64,000 nucleotides of DNA from Pseudocitrobacter faecalis (GCA_003315335.1 QNRL01000001.1:620001-684000); one strand, 5' to 3'; positions 1-9,363 are shown, counted from the stretch's first letter. Notes: generated from the sequence alone by a model not told the origin. A program made the numbers and translations.

Positions 1-1
1 G

Positions 2-589
2 GCACTCACGCCCGAAGGTTTCCTCCACGTCTTCCCGCAGATTTACGATTGTGAAGGCTTCTTCGTCGCGCGTCTGCGTAAAATCGCCTCGGTCGAGCCT
101 CTGCCAGCACCGGGCTACAAAGTGGGTAAATTCCCGTTCACGCCGATGAAAACCCGCGAATCCGCGGTCGTCACGGAAGCTGCCGCTCAGGTCGGACTGT
201 TCTGGAATGATGCACTTACCCTGTGGCAGCGCGATAAAGAGATTTGGCTCTTTCCGGCTGAGATCGAACCGCTGCTCGGAAAAGTCCGTTTCTCGCGCAT
301 CGGGCTTAAACTTGCCGAAACGCATAACAAAGGTTATCGCTGGCAACACGAAGCGGTGATCGCGCTGGCTGAAACCGATAAACTTGGGCATGAACTGACC
401 CAGGCTGAGGCTCAGGAGTGGTATCGGGGACGTGATATCTACCCGGAAATCACGCCAAATCACGACGATGTGGTGGTCACGTATCAGGGCTTCCCGCTCG
501 GGCTGGCGAAACGTATCAGTTCGCGGCTGAAAAACAGTTATCCGCGCGAACTGGTTCGCGATGGTAAACTTTTTGCCGAAAACGCCTGA
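2..589 (+). CDS. rsmF: 16S rRNA m5C1407 methyltransferase RsmF, C-terminal part
   Basis: The open frame is already running at the left edge and ends in a TGA at 587-589, so the 5' part, including the SAM-binding Rossmann fold, lies outside the window. The visible start ([12 protein letters not shown], then [10 protein letters not shown]) is the end of the catalytic domain typical of RsmB/RsmF enzymes. The remaining residues form the C-terminal PUA-like RNA-binding region. RsmF methylates C1407 of 16S rRNA in the 30S subunit. Identification rests on resemblance to the E. coli protein and on yebV and yebW directly downstream, as in E. coli. A weak hairpin with a T-run follows at 594-618. Confidence 0.9.
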   Translation, partial: ALTPEGFLHVFPQIYDCEGFFVARLRKIASVEPLPAPGYKVGKFPFTPMKTRESAVVTEAAAQVGLFWNDALTLWQRDKEIWLFPAEIEPLLGKVRFSRIGLKLAETHNKGYRWQHEAVIALAETDKLGHELTQAEAQEWYRGRDIYPEITPNHDDVVVTYQGFPLGLAKRISSRLKNSYPRELVRDGKLFAENA

Positions 590-705
590 TGAGCGCGCAA
601 AAATAGCGCACTTTTTGACTGGCGATATTCTCGTCGTTGGCTACGCTAAAAAATGGGCGACCTGAACTGGTCGTACCACAATCTTAGCGACCAACGGAGA
701 GCATC

Positions 706-945
706 ATGAGTAAAACCAACGTACGCATCGGCGCATTCGAGATAGATGATGCCGAGCTGCATGGCGAGCAGCACGGTGAACGAACGTTAAGCATCCCCTG
801 TAAATCCGACCCTGACTTATGTATGCAACTGGACGCCTGGGATGCAGATACCAGCGTCCCTGCCGTACTCAACGGCGAACACTCTGTCCTTTACCGTAAA
901 CATTACGACCAACGTTCTGATGCCTGGGTACTGCGCTTCGCATAA
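706..945 (+). CDS. yebV: YebV, small conserved protein of unknown function
   Basis: This 79-residue protein matches E. coli YebV (78 residues) along its length, with the shared core VRIGAFEIDD and CKSDPDLCMQLDAWDA. It has no signal peptide and no membrane segment. The ATG is preceded by ACGGAGAG with good spacing. In E. coli, YebV is a small protein of the stationary-phase and stress repertoire with no known biochemical role. The gene is monocistronic: a strong hairpin terminator begins ten bases after the stop. Confidence 0.9.
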   Translation: MSKTNVRIGAFEIDDAELHGEQHGERTLSIPCKSDPDLCMQLDAWDADTSVPAVLNGEHSVLYRKHYDQRSDAWVLRFA

Positions 946-954
946 CCCAAAAGG

Positions 955-982
955 AACCCGCCCACAGGCGGGTTATTTATTT
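955..982 (+). terminator. Rho-independent terminator of yebV
   Basis: An 8-bp perfect stem (AACCCGCC at 955-962 pairing with GGCGGGTT at 967-974) closes a CACA loop and is followed by ATTTATTT. It lies directly after the yebV stop on the same strand. Confidence 0.8.
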
Positions 983-1074
983 GCATAACCTTCCCCGCCG
1001 CTGCTCTTCATCCCCTACACTTAATTCTTAACGGATCCGTTGTGTCATAACCTTATTATCAGACTGAGGGCAGG

Positions 1075-1266
1075 ATGTTCGCACTGGTTTTGTTCATCTG
1101 CTACCTTGACGGTGGCTGTGATGATATTGTCGTGGATGTATATAACTCGGAAAAACAATGCCTTGCTGCGATGGACGATCAGCGGCTGCGTCGTGGGGGA
1201 TGTTTTCCCATAGAGGATTTTGTGGACGGGTTTTGGTATCCCGCCCACGAATATAGCGATTTTTGA
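1075..1266 (+). CDS. yebW: YebW, small conserved protein of unknown function
   Basis: This 63-residue protein is the same length as E. coli YebW and shares its distinctive pieces MFALVLF, CYLDGGC, DIVVDVYN and GGCFPIEDF. Four cysteines are present. The N-terminus is mildly hydrophobic but too short to call as a signal peptide with certainty. GAGGGCAGG lies directly before the ATG. The gene is convergent with lpxP, whose stop lies 9 bp away. Function is unknown; it is recognised by family and position only. Confidence 0.88.
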   Translation: MFALVLFICYLDGGCDDIVVDVYNSEKQCLAAMDDQRLRRGGCFPIEDFVDGFWYPAHEYSDF

Positions 1267-1275
1267 GGGTAGCGA

Positions 1276-2208
1276 TCAGTGCGGAGACGCCGCATGATAG
1301 AGTGACGCTTCGCCGCGAGGACGCGTTTTAAAGCGACGATGCACCCACAGATACTGTTCCGGCGCACGCAAAATCTCATTCTCAATGATTTTATTCATAT
1401 AGCTGGCCGCATCGATTTCATCATTCACCGGATAATCAGACATTACGTCACTGATGTGCAGCACATAACCTTTCTTATTCGCTTTACGCACCATGGTGAT
1501 GCTGAGCATTGCCGCGCCTGACAGACGTGAAAGCACCCAGGTGCCGTTAGTGGTTGCGGCTTCGTTTACCGAAAAGAACGGCGCAAAAACGCTGCCTTTT
1601 GGGCCGTAATCCTGGTCAGGGGCAAACCATACGGCTTCACCTGCTTTCAATGCCTGCACCAGACCACGTAAATTGCGGCGATCGATCATCGCTTTATTGG
1701 AACGCAGGCGACCTTTGGTCTGTACCCACTCCATCAGCGGATCGTTGTGACGGCGATAGGTTGCCATCATTGGGCGACATAACCCCATCACCCTGCCGCC
1801 GAGTTCCAGTGACATAAAGTGTACGCCGACAACCATAACGCCACGATGCTGCTGTAACGCTTTGGTGAGGTTATCGTAGCCTTCAACGTCAAACCATTTC
1901 TTGACGCGGGCATCACTCCAGAACCAGGCCATACCGGTTTCAATCAGGCCCATCCCAAGCGACATAAAGTTTTGTTCAAGCATCGCTTCACGTGAAGCCG
2001 CATCCATCTGAGGGAAGCAGAGTTCAATATTACGTGCAGCAATGCGCTCGCGACGCTTAAGAAAGCGACGTGACATTTTACCCACCGTTGAACCGAGGGT
2101 CTGTAAGACAGGATAAGGAAGCTGGACGATGAGCCAAAGCACACCTAAGCCGAACCACGTTAACCAATTACGCGGGTGCAATAACCGGGTATCAAATTCT
2201 TTTGACAT
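1276..2208 (-). CDS. lpxP: LpxP-type Kdo2-lipid IVA palmitoleoyl acyltransferase
   Basis: The protein is a lysophospholipid acyltransferase of the LpxL/LpxM/LpxP family that adds a secondary acyl chain to Kdo2-lipid IVA at the inner membrane. It tracks E. coli LpxP more closely than LpxL: shared stretches include VKKWFDVEG/RKWFDVEG, GVMVVGVHFMSLELGGRV and MAPEQYLW/RAPEQYLW. The HX4E catalytic motif is HFMSLE, and FAPDQDYGPKGS is the second conserved block. One N-terminal membrane helix is present (WFGLGVLWLIVQLPYPV). I chose the ATG at 2208; an adjacent ATG at 2211 and one at 2226 are alternatives. AGGA at 2216-2219 gives the best spacing to 2208. In E. coli, lpxP is cold-induced and lies elsewhere; here it fills the pphA position. 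Confidence 0.88.
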   Translation of the reverse strand: MSKEFDTRLLHPRNWLTWFGLGVLWLIVQLPYPVLQTLGSTVGKMSRRFLKRRERIAARNIELCFPQMDAASREAMLEQNFMSLGMGLIETGMAWFWSDARVKKWFDVEGYDNLTKALQQHRGVMVVGVHFMSLELGGRVMGLCRPMMATYRRHNDPLMEWVQTKGRLRSNKAMIDRRNLRGLVQALKAGEAVWFAPDQDYGPKGSVFAPFFSVNEAATTNGTWVLSRLSGAAMLSITMVRKANKKGYVLHISDVMSDYPVNDEIDAASYMNKIIENEILRAPEQYLWVHRRFKTRPRGEASLYHAASPH

Positions 2209-2226
2209 CATTTTTTCCTGAAGCAT

Positions 2227-2845
2227 GAAAAAAAGTAGCGCGTAAGGAAAAAATGAATCCTTTTCATCACTCTTTATGCGGTACGTATAAGAGTTTGACA
2301 GTAATACGTTCGGCTAATTCACTTTCAGGACAAGCCTTTACAAAAGAGACCTGAAAAAAGAAAAAAACTTACCGGAAGGCTGTAACTTAACTCATGGCTA
2401 GAATGCACTTTTTTTAGCAAAAAGGATAGCGCGATTTGTACCCACCACACGATTACCTTAAAGCCTGAGCGCCCCGCCAGACGGGCGATGCGCAGATTTG
2501 CTCACTCACGCAGATGATTAATCAGGCAATTCTTAATTATTCATTAAGTGATGACGTATTAGTGAAATAAATATTTACTATGTTTTTTACTTATTCTATT
2601 TGTCAGAGCATTCTTAACTTTAAACTTTGAACTTTAAAAACACGTTGATACCAGGTGATAAAAAAACAGACTATAAGGCTAATTATTTCGCGATGCATTG
2701 ATAAATTCGACTTATCAAACATAAACAGCGAACTTTGCTCGCGATTCTCCTGCACTTTGCGAAACGTTCTTATATCAAAAAATAAAATGTAAATTAATTG
2801 TTAATTTAGTAGGCACTATGATATAAAGTGAAGGAACACACCGAG
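2227..2845. other. A+T-rich intergenic region, no gene seen
   Basis: About 620 bp between the divergent ends of lpxP and the SdsR/RyeA locus. It is markedly A+T-rich, with no plausible reading frame on either strand. It must hold the lpxP promoter (leftward) and probably the RyeA promoter (rightward). I see no clear palindrome, insertion-sequence end or tRNA. The E. coli counterpart of this space carries pphA, of which no remnant is recognisable. Confidence 0.5.
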
Positions 2846-2849
2846 AGGT

Positions 2850-3133
2850 AGGGTTCCGGGTACTGGATGTTGAACACCGCAGAAAACGTAACAGACTGAT
2901 AAAAAGAGACCGAATACGATTCCTGTATTCGGTCCAGGGAAATGGCTCTTGGGAGAGAGCCGTGCGCTAAAAGTTGGCATTAATGCAGGCTAAGTCGCCT
3001 TGCTCTATAAGAATAGATGACCGTGCCAGGTTTTCCAGTCCGAGACGAAAGCGGCCAGAAAATTTCGGCGTCAGAAAACGGCAGATAATAAAAAAACCGC
3101 TCGCACATTCACAGAATGGCAGCGGTTTTTTAT
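2850..3133 (+). ncRNA. ryeA: RyeA/SraC small RNA, antisense to SdsR
   Basis: The plus-strand sequence from about 2850 to the terminator at 3091-3134 resembles the E. coli RyeA (SraC) transcript. It carries the strongly conserved block around 2905-3000, including the GACCGAATAC/GTATTCGGTC hairpin and the CTCTTGGGAGAGAG hairpin. The 5' end is estimated from the E. coli RNA length and is not visible as a clear promoter. RyeA pairs fully with SdsR across the shared stretch, and the two RNAs are mutually antagonistic in E. coli. Confidence 0.65.
2900..3003 (-). ncRNA. sdsR: SdsR (RyeB), sigma-S dependent small RNA
   Basis: Read on the minus strand, 3003 to 2900 gives a 104-nt RNA starting GCAAGGCGACTTAGCC and ending in the GACCGAATAC...GTATTCGGTC stem plus UCUUUUU. 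This is the same length and nearly the same sequence as E. coli SdsR. A sigma-S style -10 (TATTCT at 3015-3010, preceded by C) sits 7 nt upstream of the inferred start. SdsR is an Hfq-bound stationary-phase RNA that represses targets such as porins, tolC and mutS in E. coli and Salmonella. It keeps its place between the pphA slot and yebY. Confidence 0.9.
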
Positions 3134-3134
3134 T
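3091..3134. terminator. Bidirectional terminator between RyeA and yebY
   Basis: AAAAAACCGCT (3091-3101) pairs with AGCGGTTTTTT (3121-3131), with a further CATTC/GAATG inner stem. T-runs on both strands make it suitable for ending RyeA (plus) and the yebY operon (minus). Confidence 0.75.
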
Positions 3135-3160
3135 TGGAATCAATTAGATGTTTTAGACAA

Positions 3161-3499
3161 TTAGCATAGCTTTTCGGCGCGTTCGATAAACGGAGCCAGG
3201 CTCATTTTCTCTCCCGGACGCGCAGGATCATCAATTTGTATGATGCTAAGGGGCTGCGCGGTGGTCTTCCCGGCTTTAACCTGCTCTTGCGCCTCTGCGT
3301 TCAGCGGATACTGAACCAGTGTGCTTGGGTTTATCACATACAGCGCATTACCCGGGCGGCACGTCAGCATGACCTCTTCCCGATTAAACGCCCATTTATC
3401 TTTCCCCACCTCAAAGCGGCTGACGGTGATAATTTGCGGGGCAGCCAGCGCGGAACCCGCCGTCGTTAACAATAAAAGAGACAGAACGATTTTTTTCAT
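3161..3499 (-). CDS. yebY: YebY, periplasmic DUF2511 protein
   Basis: A 112-residue exported protein: [19 protein letters not shown] is a classic Sec signal peptide with an ALA-A cleavage site. The body matches the YebY/DUF2511 family ([23 protein letters not shown], ending in a cysteine). A longer frame begins upstream, but the ATG at 3499 opens the signal peptide and fits the E. coli length. It is the last gene of yobA-yebZ-yebY, 14 bp after yebZ. The operon looks like CopC/CopD copper handling plus an unknown periplasmic partner. Its role is unproven. Confidence 0.88.
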   Translation of the reverse strand: MKKIVLSLLLLTTAGSALAAPQIITVSRFEVGKDKWAFNREEVMLTCRPGNALYVINPSTLVQYPLNAEAQEQVKAGKTTAQPLSIIQIDDPARPGEKMSLAPFIERAEKLC

Positions 3500-3513
3500 A
3501 TCTTCGCCATTAT

Positions 3514-4383
3514 TTAAAAAGGTTCCCAGGTGGCAAACAGGCTGACGCATGCCAGCACCAGCGCCCCAAGAATAAGTTCAACCTGCGTAGCTCGCAGGAA
3601 AAAGCGTTGCGTAGCGGGCTCAGCCATGACCATTCGCGGCACAACAACGTAGCGGTTCACCAGCGCAATGACCACCATCATGGCGACCAGCGCACATTTT
3701 AACAGCAGCATGCGGCTATAAGGTGTGTCCAGCGGCCAGCCATTCTGAATTAATAACGCGTTTACGATCCCCGTCAGGACAACGCCCGCCACGGCAAGAT
3801 GCCCGTAACGGGAAAAACGCATCATGGTATAAATTGCTGCCTGCCGCCAGCGTCCTTTTGCCAGTCGCAAACAATAAAGAAATGGCAGTAAGCCGCCAAG
3901 CCAGGCTGCCGCAAACAGCAGATGCAACGCATGGTTACTACGCTGAAACGCGCCAATGGCGCCCTCGCGCATTGCCGAATGTCCGGTGCCTGCCAGCAGG
4001 ATAAACTGCGCCGCCGTCAGGAGTAGCAGCAAACGCATCATCTGGCGCGGTTTCACCCAACCAATGGTTAATGCCACCCCCGCCAGAATGATCTGCCATA
4101 GCCAGACACCGCCAAATTGTGTCGCTGCTACAGCAAACCACACTTCAGGCTGCCAGACGTCGCGCCAACCATCGCCCATCAACCCACCCTGCACCATCAG
4201 CATCAACAGTGCCGAAGCAGCACAGGCCAACAGCGAAAAATGAATCAGCGGTGCAAAGCGCTGGCTGAAAAGACGGCGCAGCGGCGGTGGTGCCCACCAG
4301 CCGCCATAAAGCGCACATCCGAGCACCGCCATCAGCGCGGCAAAATGTACGAAGCGTAAGCCAACATAAAGCGTCGTCAGCAT
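3514..4383 (-). CDS. yebZ: YebZ, CopD-family inner-membrane protein
   Basis: A 289-residue, highly hydrophobic protein with about eight membrane helices, matching E. coli YebZ (290 residues) and the CopD domain. Helix 1 is [20 protein letters not shown], and conserved histidines lie in the helices ([27 protein letters not shown]). CopD proteins are proposed to move copper across the inner membrane together with the periplasmic CopC. It starts one base after the yobA stop on the same strand, so the two are translated as an operon. The copper substrate is family-level inference. Confidence 0.88.
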   Translation of the reverse strand: MLTTLYVGLRFVHFAALMAVLGCALYGGWWAPPPLRRLFSQRFAPLIHFSLLACAASALLMLMVQGGLMGDGWRDVWQPEVWFAVAATQFGGVWLWQIILAGVALTIGWVKPRQMMRLLLLLTAAQFILLAGTGHSAMREGAIGAFQRSNHALHLLFAAAWLGGLLPFLYCLRLAKGRWRQAAIYTMMRFSRYGHLAVAGVVLTGIVNALLIQNGWPLDTPYSRMLLLKCALVAMMVVIALVNRYVVVPRMVMAEPATQRFFLRATQVELILGALVLACVSLFATWEPF

Positions 4384-4384
4384 A

Positions 4385-4759
4385 CTATTTTACGCGAAAC
4401 TGATACTGACCCTGGGTTTTATGCCCATCCACCGACACCACGTGCCAGTTAACGGTATAGACTCCGGATGCCAGCGGTTGATTAATCGGAACCGTCAGTT
4501 GCGTTTTATCGGTTTCACTGCGCACCGCTTTGCCCGTTTCGACTTTTTTATCATCCGCCCCGGTGAGCGTCACGCCGCTGAAGCGTGATTCGACCCCTTC
4601 AGAGAAATGCAGCGTGATAGATTGCGGTGCGGAACTCACTTCACTTTCCGCGGCAGGCTCCTGGTGTTTAAGGTGGGCATGCGCCCAGGCAGCCGGGGCA
4701 GAGAGGAAGCCGGTAAAAACCAGCGTAGCGCAGAGTACGCGAAGGACGCGGGATCCCAT
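4385..4759 (-). CDS. yobA: YobA, CopC-like periplasmic copper-binding protein
   Basis: A CopC-domain protein with a Sec signal peptide cleaved near AWA-HAHLKH. The mature N-terminus HAHL supplies the histidine ligand typical of CopC, and WHVVSVDGHKTQGQYQF holds the C-terminal metal-site histidines. I chose the ATG at 4759 because AAGGGA then lies about 9 bases upstream and the pre-AHAHL length equals E. coli YobA. The ATG at 4768 abuts the ribosome-binding site too closely. It is the first gene of the yobA-yebZ-yebY operon. Confidence 0.87.
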   Translation of the reverse strand: MGSRVLRVLCATLVFTGFLSAPAAWAHAHLKHQEPAAESEVSSAPQSITLHFSEGVESRFSGVTLTGADDKKVETGKAVRSETDKTQLTVPINQPLASGVYTVNWHVVSVDGHKTQGQYQFRVK

Positions 4760-4895
4760 ATTGTTCATTCCCTTTTGTTATGGATGTAGCTGAAAGAATA
4801 ACCTTGTATAATTCCTGAGTCGAGATGTGCCGCCATTAAGCTTGCCATTCTGTGAGACTCTTAGTAACGTTGCGCCCTGAAAAGGAGAGAATCTG

Positions 4896-5126
4896 ATGCA
4901 TACGAATCTGGCTAAACTACCTCAAGATGAGATGGATAAAGTTAATGTCGATCTTGCTGCCGCAGGCGTCGCCTTTAAGGAGCGCTATAACATGCCAGTG
5001 GTCGCCGAAGTGGTGGAACGTGAACAGCCGGAACACCTTCGTGACTGGTTCCGCGAGCGTTTAATCGCCCATCGTCTGGCCTCCGTTTCCCTTTCGCGCT
5101 TGCCTTACGAGCCTAAACAAAAATAA
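4896..5126 (+). CDS. holE: DNA polymerase III theta subunit
   Basis: This 76-residue protein is the theta subunit of the Pol III core, which binds and stabilises the epsilon proofreading exonuclease. It matches E. coli HolE in length and sequence ([31 protein letters not shown] and [25 protein letters not shown]). AAAAGGAGAG lies 8 bases before the ATG. It is a single-gene unit divergent from yobA. Confidence 0.95.
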   Translation: MHTNLAKLPQDEMDKVNVDLAAAGVAFKERYNMPVVAEVVEREQPEHLRDWFRERLIAHRLASVSLSRLPYEPKQK

Positions 5127-5225
5127 TCCTTACGGACTGTTACACTTCCTTACGGCGAACGGTGTAAACTTCTTCAGGAAATTCTGAAGTAACGACCCAC
5201 TGACCTCTTGTTGAAGGAAGCAACT

Positions 5226-5894
5226 ATGCTGGCATGGTCTATTGCAGCGGCGCAGTTCGCGCCGCAGAACGGCAGCCTCGCCGAAAATATTGTCCACCAT
5301 CTGCGTTTTATCCACGCCGCGGCGAAACTGGAATGTAAGGTATTAATTTTTCCGGAATTATCCCTGACTGGCCTGACGGGCGAATCCGGGCTCCCCTCAC
5401 CTCCTGGCGATGAACAATTACAGCCACTTTCAGATGCGGCTCACCAGCATCAGATAACGATTGTCGCCGGTTTACCGGTGGAGGAAAATGGTCTGCGCTG
5501 CAAAGGTGTCGCCATATTCTCCCCCGACACAGCGAAACCGTATACCTGCGCGCAGGGAAACGGCACTTGCCTGACGCCGGAGTCGCGTTATATCAGCGTG
5601 TTGAATCTCAATAACGATGGCTGCGATCTTTCGCCACAGGCGTCGCTGTTGGCCACCCTCACCAGCACCGCGGAATCACAGCAAAGCCTGAATACGCAAC
5701 GTTTACAGTGGTTTGCGCGTAAACATTCCATCGCGGTGCTTAAATCGAACTATAGCTGTGAGACCTTCTCCGGCGGCAGCGCTTTATGGGATGAGACCGG
5801 GCAACTGATCGTCCGGGCAGATCAGGGAGAATTGCTGGTGACCGGCAGAAAAAGCGCTCAGGGTTGGCAAGGCGACATCATTCCATTACGCTAG
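5226..5894 (+). CDS. yobB: YobB, nitrilase-superfamily protein
   Basis: A 222-residue protein of the carbon-nitrogen hydrolase (nitrilase) fold, cytoplasmic. The N-terminal strand and the catalytic-Glu block (KVLIFPELSLTG) are clear, and GGSALWDETGQLIVRAD matches the late conserved segment. The block that normally reads ICxD-x-P around the nucleophilic cysteine is hard to see: the segment reads VLNLNNDGCDLSP, with the only cysteine displaced. Catalytic competence is therefore uncertain. GAAGGA seven bases upstream selects the ATG at 5226 over an upstream TTG at 5208. The substrate is unknown. It lies 24 bp before exoX. Confidence 0.8.
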   Translation: MLAWSIAAAQFAPQNGSLAENIVHHLRFIHAAAKLECKVLIFPELSLTGLTGESGLPSPPGDEQLQPLSDAAHQHQITIVAGLPVEENGLRCKGVAIFSPDTAKPYTCAQGNGTCLTPESRYISVLNLNNDGCDLSPQASLLATLTSTAESQQSLNTQRLQWFARKHSIAVLKSNYSCETFSGGSALWDETGQLIVRADQGELLVTGRKSAQGWQGDIIPLR

Positions 5895-5917
5895 CTTCTT
5901 TTAGGCGGGAGTAAGCC

Positions 5918-6577
5918 ATGTTACGCGTGATCGATACCGAAACCTGTGACCTTCAGGGGGGCGTCGTAGAGATAGCTTCTGTCGATGTTGTAGATGGAAA
6001 AATCACCAACCCGATGAGTCACCTTGTTCGCCCCGATCGCCCGATCAGTGCACAGGCGATGGCTATCCATCGCATTACAGAAGAGATGGTTGCCGATCAA
6101 CCGTGGATTGAAGAGGTGCTGCCCTTTTATCAGGGCAGCCCGTGGTATGTCGCGCACAACGCCAGTTTCGACCGTCGCGTTCTGCCAGAAATGAACGGCG
6201 AGTGGATTTGCACCATGAAAATGGCGCGTCGGTTATGGCCCGGTATTAAATACAGTAACATGGCGCTGTATAAATCCCGCAAACTGAGCGTCGCTACGAC
6301 GCCGGGGTTACATCATCACCGTGCGCTGTATGATTGCTACATTACCGCCGCATTATTGATTGATATTATGGATGTTTCTGGCTGGTCGCCGGAACAAATG
6401 GTCGACGTCACCGGGCGTCCGGCGCTGCTGCGCACCTTTACCTTTGGGAAATATCGCGGTAAAGCGGTCTCGGAAGTGGCAGAAAACGATCCAGGTTATT
6501 TACGGTGGTTGTTCAACAACCTGGATCGGATGAGCCCGGAATTGCGCCTTACCTTGAAGCACTATCTGGGCGAATAA
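5918..6577 (+). CDS. exoX: Exodeoxyribonuclease X
   Basis: This 219-residue DnaQ-family 3'-5' exonuclease degrades single- and double-stranded DNA and acts in methyl-directed mismatch repair and recombination. Exo motif I is VIDTETCD with metal ligands D6 and E8. Exo II is AHNASFDRRVL, and the ExoIII-epsilon block is HHHRALYDCYITAALL with the catalytic His and Asp. A C-terminal FGKYRG segment is typical of ExoX. GGCGGGAG precedes the ATG. The gene converges with ptrB, with a 1-bp gap between stops. Confidence 0.94.
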   Translation: MLRVIDTETCDLQGGVVEIASVDVVDGKITNPMSHLVRPDRPISAQAMAIHRITEEMVADQPWIEEVLPFYQGSPWYVAHNASFDRRVLPEMNGEWICTMKMARRLWPGIKYSNMALYKSRKLSVATTPGLHHHRALYDCYITAALLIDIMDVSGWSPEQMVDVTGRPALLRTFTFGKYRGKAVSEVAENDPGYLRWLFNNLDRMSPELRLTLKHYLGE

Positions 6578-6578
6578 C

Positions 6579-8639
6579 TTAGCGTTCGTTTCTGCCGGGT
6601 AAGGTGCCCTGCGCGAGAGCAATCAGAAACGTGAATTCGAGTGCCACGCCTTCATAACTTTTGAAGCGCCCCGATTTCCCGCCATGCCCGGAATCCATAT
6701 CCGTACACAGCAGCAGAAGGTTATCATCGACCTTCTGCTCACGCAGTTTCGCCACCCATTTTGCGGGCTCCCAGTACTGCACCTGAGAATCATGCAAACC
6801 GGTGGTGACCAGCAGATGGGGATACGCTTTTGGCTGTACATTGTCGTAGGGGCTGTAAGACTTCATGTAGTGGTAATAGGTTTCATCCTGCGGATTTCCC
6901 CACTCTTCAAACTCTCCGGTAGTCAGCGGAATCGACTCGTCCAGCATCGTCGTCACAACATCCACAAACGGCACCTGCGCTACCACACCGTGGAACAATT
7001 CAGGACGCAGATTAATGGCGGTTCCCATTAACATTCCGCCTGCACTGCCGCCCATGCCATAACACAGTCTGGCATCGCCGTAGCCCAGCGCTAACAGCGC
7101 ATCCGTTACGTCCAGGTAGTCATGGAAGGTGTTCATCTTCTTCAGGAATTTACCGTCTTCATACCACTGCTGGCCCAATTCGCCGCCGCCGCGAACGTGG
7201 GCAATGGCATAAACGAACCCGCGATCGAGCAGACTCAGACGGCTAGCGCTGAAGTCAGCATCCATACTCGCGCCGTAGGAGCCGTAACCATACACCAGCA
7301 GCGGATTTTTTCCTTTGCGGAAATGTTCACGGTGATATACCAGCGATACCGGAACCTCTACGCCGTCGCGAGCCGTGATCCACAGATGTTCGCTCTGATA
7401 ACATGCACCGTCGAAGCCTTTAACTTCCTGCTGTTTCAGCACCCGACGCTCACCAGTGTCCATATCCAGCTCAAACAGTGTGTCCGGCGTGGTCATCGAC
7501 GAATAACCATATCGCAGACGCGAGGTTTCCGGCTCCGGATTGTAGGCAACCCAGGTGACATAGGCTGGGTCATCAAAGGCAATTCCGCTCTCTTCACGGG
7601 TATGGCGATTAATTTGCCGCAGGCTGGTCAGGCCGTGCTGACGCTCCTCCAGCACCAGCCAGTCGGTAAAGAGCGTAAAGCTCTCAAGCATCACATCATC
7701 GCGTGCCGGAATCAGCGTTTGCCACTGTTTCTCATCGCGCACGTGGCTACGATAAAGACCAAAGTTCTTCCCTTCACGGTTAGAGCGAATATAGAAGTGA
7801 TGCTGGAAGTGATCGATGCTGTATTCGTGATCTTTTCGACGCGGCAGGAACACGATCGGTTCGGCATCCGGCAGCTCAGCATCAAGAAGCCGCATTTCGC
7901 TGGTCGTGGCGCTGGAGAGCGCAATCACCACATAGTGTTTCGAAGATGTTTTATGCAGGCTGACATAGAACGTATCATCTTTCTCTTCATAAACCAGCGT
8001 GTCCTGCGCCGCTGGCGTACCGATGCGATGGCGCCATACCTGCCATGGCAGAAGCGTCGTGGGGTGCTTACGAACGTAGTAGAGCGTTTGTGAATCATTG
8101 ACCCAGACAATACCGGGAGAAACGTTCTCCAGCACTTCAGGGTACCAGTTTCCGGTTCGCAAATTGCAAAAACGCAAACCGTACTGGCGACGAGAAAGAT
8201 AATCTTCGGTGATCGCCAGCAGATCGTTGTCCGGTGATACCGTCAGCCCGCCAAGCGTATAAAACTCGCTGTGCGCGGCGCGCTGATTGGCGTCGAGAAG
8301 CAGATCCCAGGGTTCCCACTCCCCTTTTTGCACCGACTGGCGCTGATAAATCGCGTACTCGCAGCCTGGCTCATAAATCTGGCGATAGCGATAACCGTTT
8401 TTGATATAGGGCGCAGACTCTTCCCGCTGAGGAATACGGTCGATGATCTCCTTCAGCACGCGCTCCTGAAGGTCGCGCTGTGAATCCATCACCCTTTTTC
8501 CGTAATCATTTTCCTGATGCAGATAGTCGAGAACCTCTGGCTCTGCGCGATTGTCGTCGCGCAGCCAGAAATAGTTGTCGATACGCGTATCGCCATGAAG
8601 CGTCATGGCGTGAGGAATTCGTTTCGCTTTTGGCGGCAT
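6579..8639 (-). CDS. ptrB: Oligopeptidase B (protease II)
   Basis: A 686-residue cytoplasmic serine peptidase of the S9A (prolyl oligopeptidase) family, cleaving after Arg and Lys in short peptides. The N-terminal half is the beta-propeller gate. The C-terminal alpha/beta-hydrolase domain carries the Ser in [12 protein letters not shown], the Asp in [16 protein letters not shown] and the His in [12 protein letters not shown]. The EFEEWGNP segment provides acidic residues for dibasic substrates. Length equals the E. coli enzyme. It has its own transcription unit, upstream neighbour yebE on the same strand 82 bp away. Confidence 0.95.
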   Translation of the reverse strand: MPPKAKRIPHAMTLHGDTRIDNYFWLRDDNRAEPEVLDYLHQENDYGKRVMDSQRDLQERVLKEIIDRIPQREESAPYIKNGYRYRQIYEPGCEYAIYQRQSVQKGEWEPWDLLLDANQRAAHSEFYTLGGLTVSPDNDLLAITEDYLSRRQYGLRFCNLRTGNWYPEVLENVSPGIVWVNDSQTLYYVRKHPTTLLPWQVWRHRIGTPAAQDTLVYEEKDDTFYVSLHKTSSKHYVVIALSSATTSEMRLLDAELPDAEPIVFLPRRKDHEYSIDHFQHHFYIRSNREGKNFGLYRSHVRDEKQWQTLIPARDDVMLESFTLFTDWLVLEERQHGLTSLRQINRHTREESGIAFDDPAYVTWVAYNPEPETSRLRYGYSSMTTPDTLFELDMDTGERRVLKQQEVKGFDGACYQSEHLWITARDGVEVPVSLVYHREHFRKGKNPLLVYGYGSYGASMDADFSASRLSLLDRGFVYAIAHVRGGGELGQQWYEDGKFLKKMNTFHDYLDVTDALLALGYGDARLCYGMGGSAGGMLMGTAINLRPELFHGVVAQVPFVDVVTTMLDESIPLTTGEFEEWGNPQDETYYHYMKSYSPYDNVQPKAYPHLLVTTGLHDSQVQYWEPAKWVAKLREQKVDDNLLLLCTDMDSGHGGKSGRFKSYEGVALEFTFLIALAQGTLPGRNER

Positions 8640-8721
8640 GTCATTGTTCTTCTGTATTAGTCACACTCTATAAGGGTGGACAAATTAAACGACGATGCAA
8701 GCGAAACCTGTGACAAGACGT

Positions 8722-9363
8722 TTAAAGTTGCTGTTTTTGTTGCTGCAAATCCTGCTCGATGCCTTCTCGCACTTCTGGCGGCAGCTTCAGCGCGTCACCC
8801 AGCGCATTCAGATAACTGCGCTCCATAAAGTGATCGATATCTATCGCCGCACAGCTTACAAAGTAAAGCTCTAAAGCTTCTTCTTCGTTATGCACATCGC
8901 GCGCCAGACGCTGCGGGTCGAGCGGCTGCTCGATAGCCTGGGCGATTAGCGCGCGCCCCTGCTCTTCAACACCGGCTTCGCGCAGTTGCTGTTCGATAGC
9001 CGCCTGTTCTTTGGCATCGATATGCCCGTCGCTTTTGGCAGCGAACACCAGCGCCAGAATCAGCCGCTCGGTACGGACATCCAGCGGCGCGGCAGGTTCA
9101 CCGTATTTCTGCTCTGTTTGCGGGTTGCCCTTTAACTTATCTTTATATTTGTTCCATAACACGCTGCCAGCCACCGCGCCACCGCCAACGAGCAGCGCCC
9201 CGGTGCCGTATTTCGCCAGCATTTTGCGCGAGGATTTACTGGCGACCAGCAACCCCGCCAGCCCGCCCAGTGCGCCAGGCACCAACATTTGGCTGAGATC
9301 TTTCTTTCCCTCACCCGATTTTTGCCCCAGCAGCGATTGCAGTTGATTAAGCCAGCCAGACAT
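8722..9363 (-). CDS. yebE: YebE, inner-membrane-associated DUF533 protein
   Basis: A 213-residue protein of the DUF533 family. [11 protein letters not shown] opens it, a glycine-rich hydrophobic segment ([14 protein letters not shown] and [19 protein letters not shown]) probably inserts in the membrane, and the C-terminal helical domain is [23 protein letters not shown], as in E. coli YebE. GGAGG four bases before the ATG at 9363 sets the start; the open frame extends upstream without support. E. coli yebE responds to envelope stress and zinc, with unknown function. yebF and yebG, which follow in E. coli, are missing here. Confidence 0.88.
   Translation of the reverse strand: MSGWLNQLQSLLGQKSGEGKKDLSQMLVPGALGGLAGLLVASKSSRKMLAKYGTGALLVGGGAVAGSVLWNKYKDKLKGNPQTEQKYGEPAAPLDVRTERLILALVFAAKSDGHIDAKEQAAIEQQLREAGVEEQGRALIAQAIEQPLDPQRLARDVHNEEEALELYFVSCAAIDIDHFMERSYLNALGDALKLPPEVREGIEQDLQQQKQQL

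Noticed and set aside
7122-8093. A 323-codon open frame antisense to ptrB
   Set aside because: Shadow of ptrB; no recognisable domain and no supporting signals.
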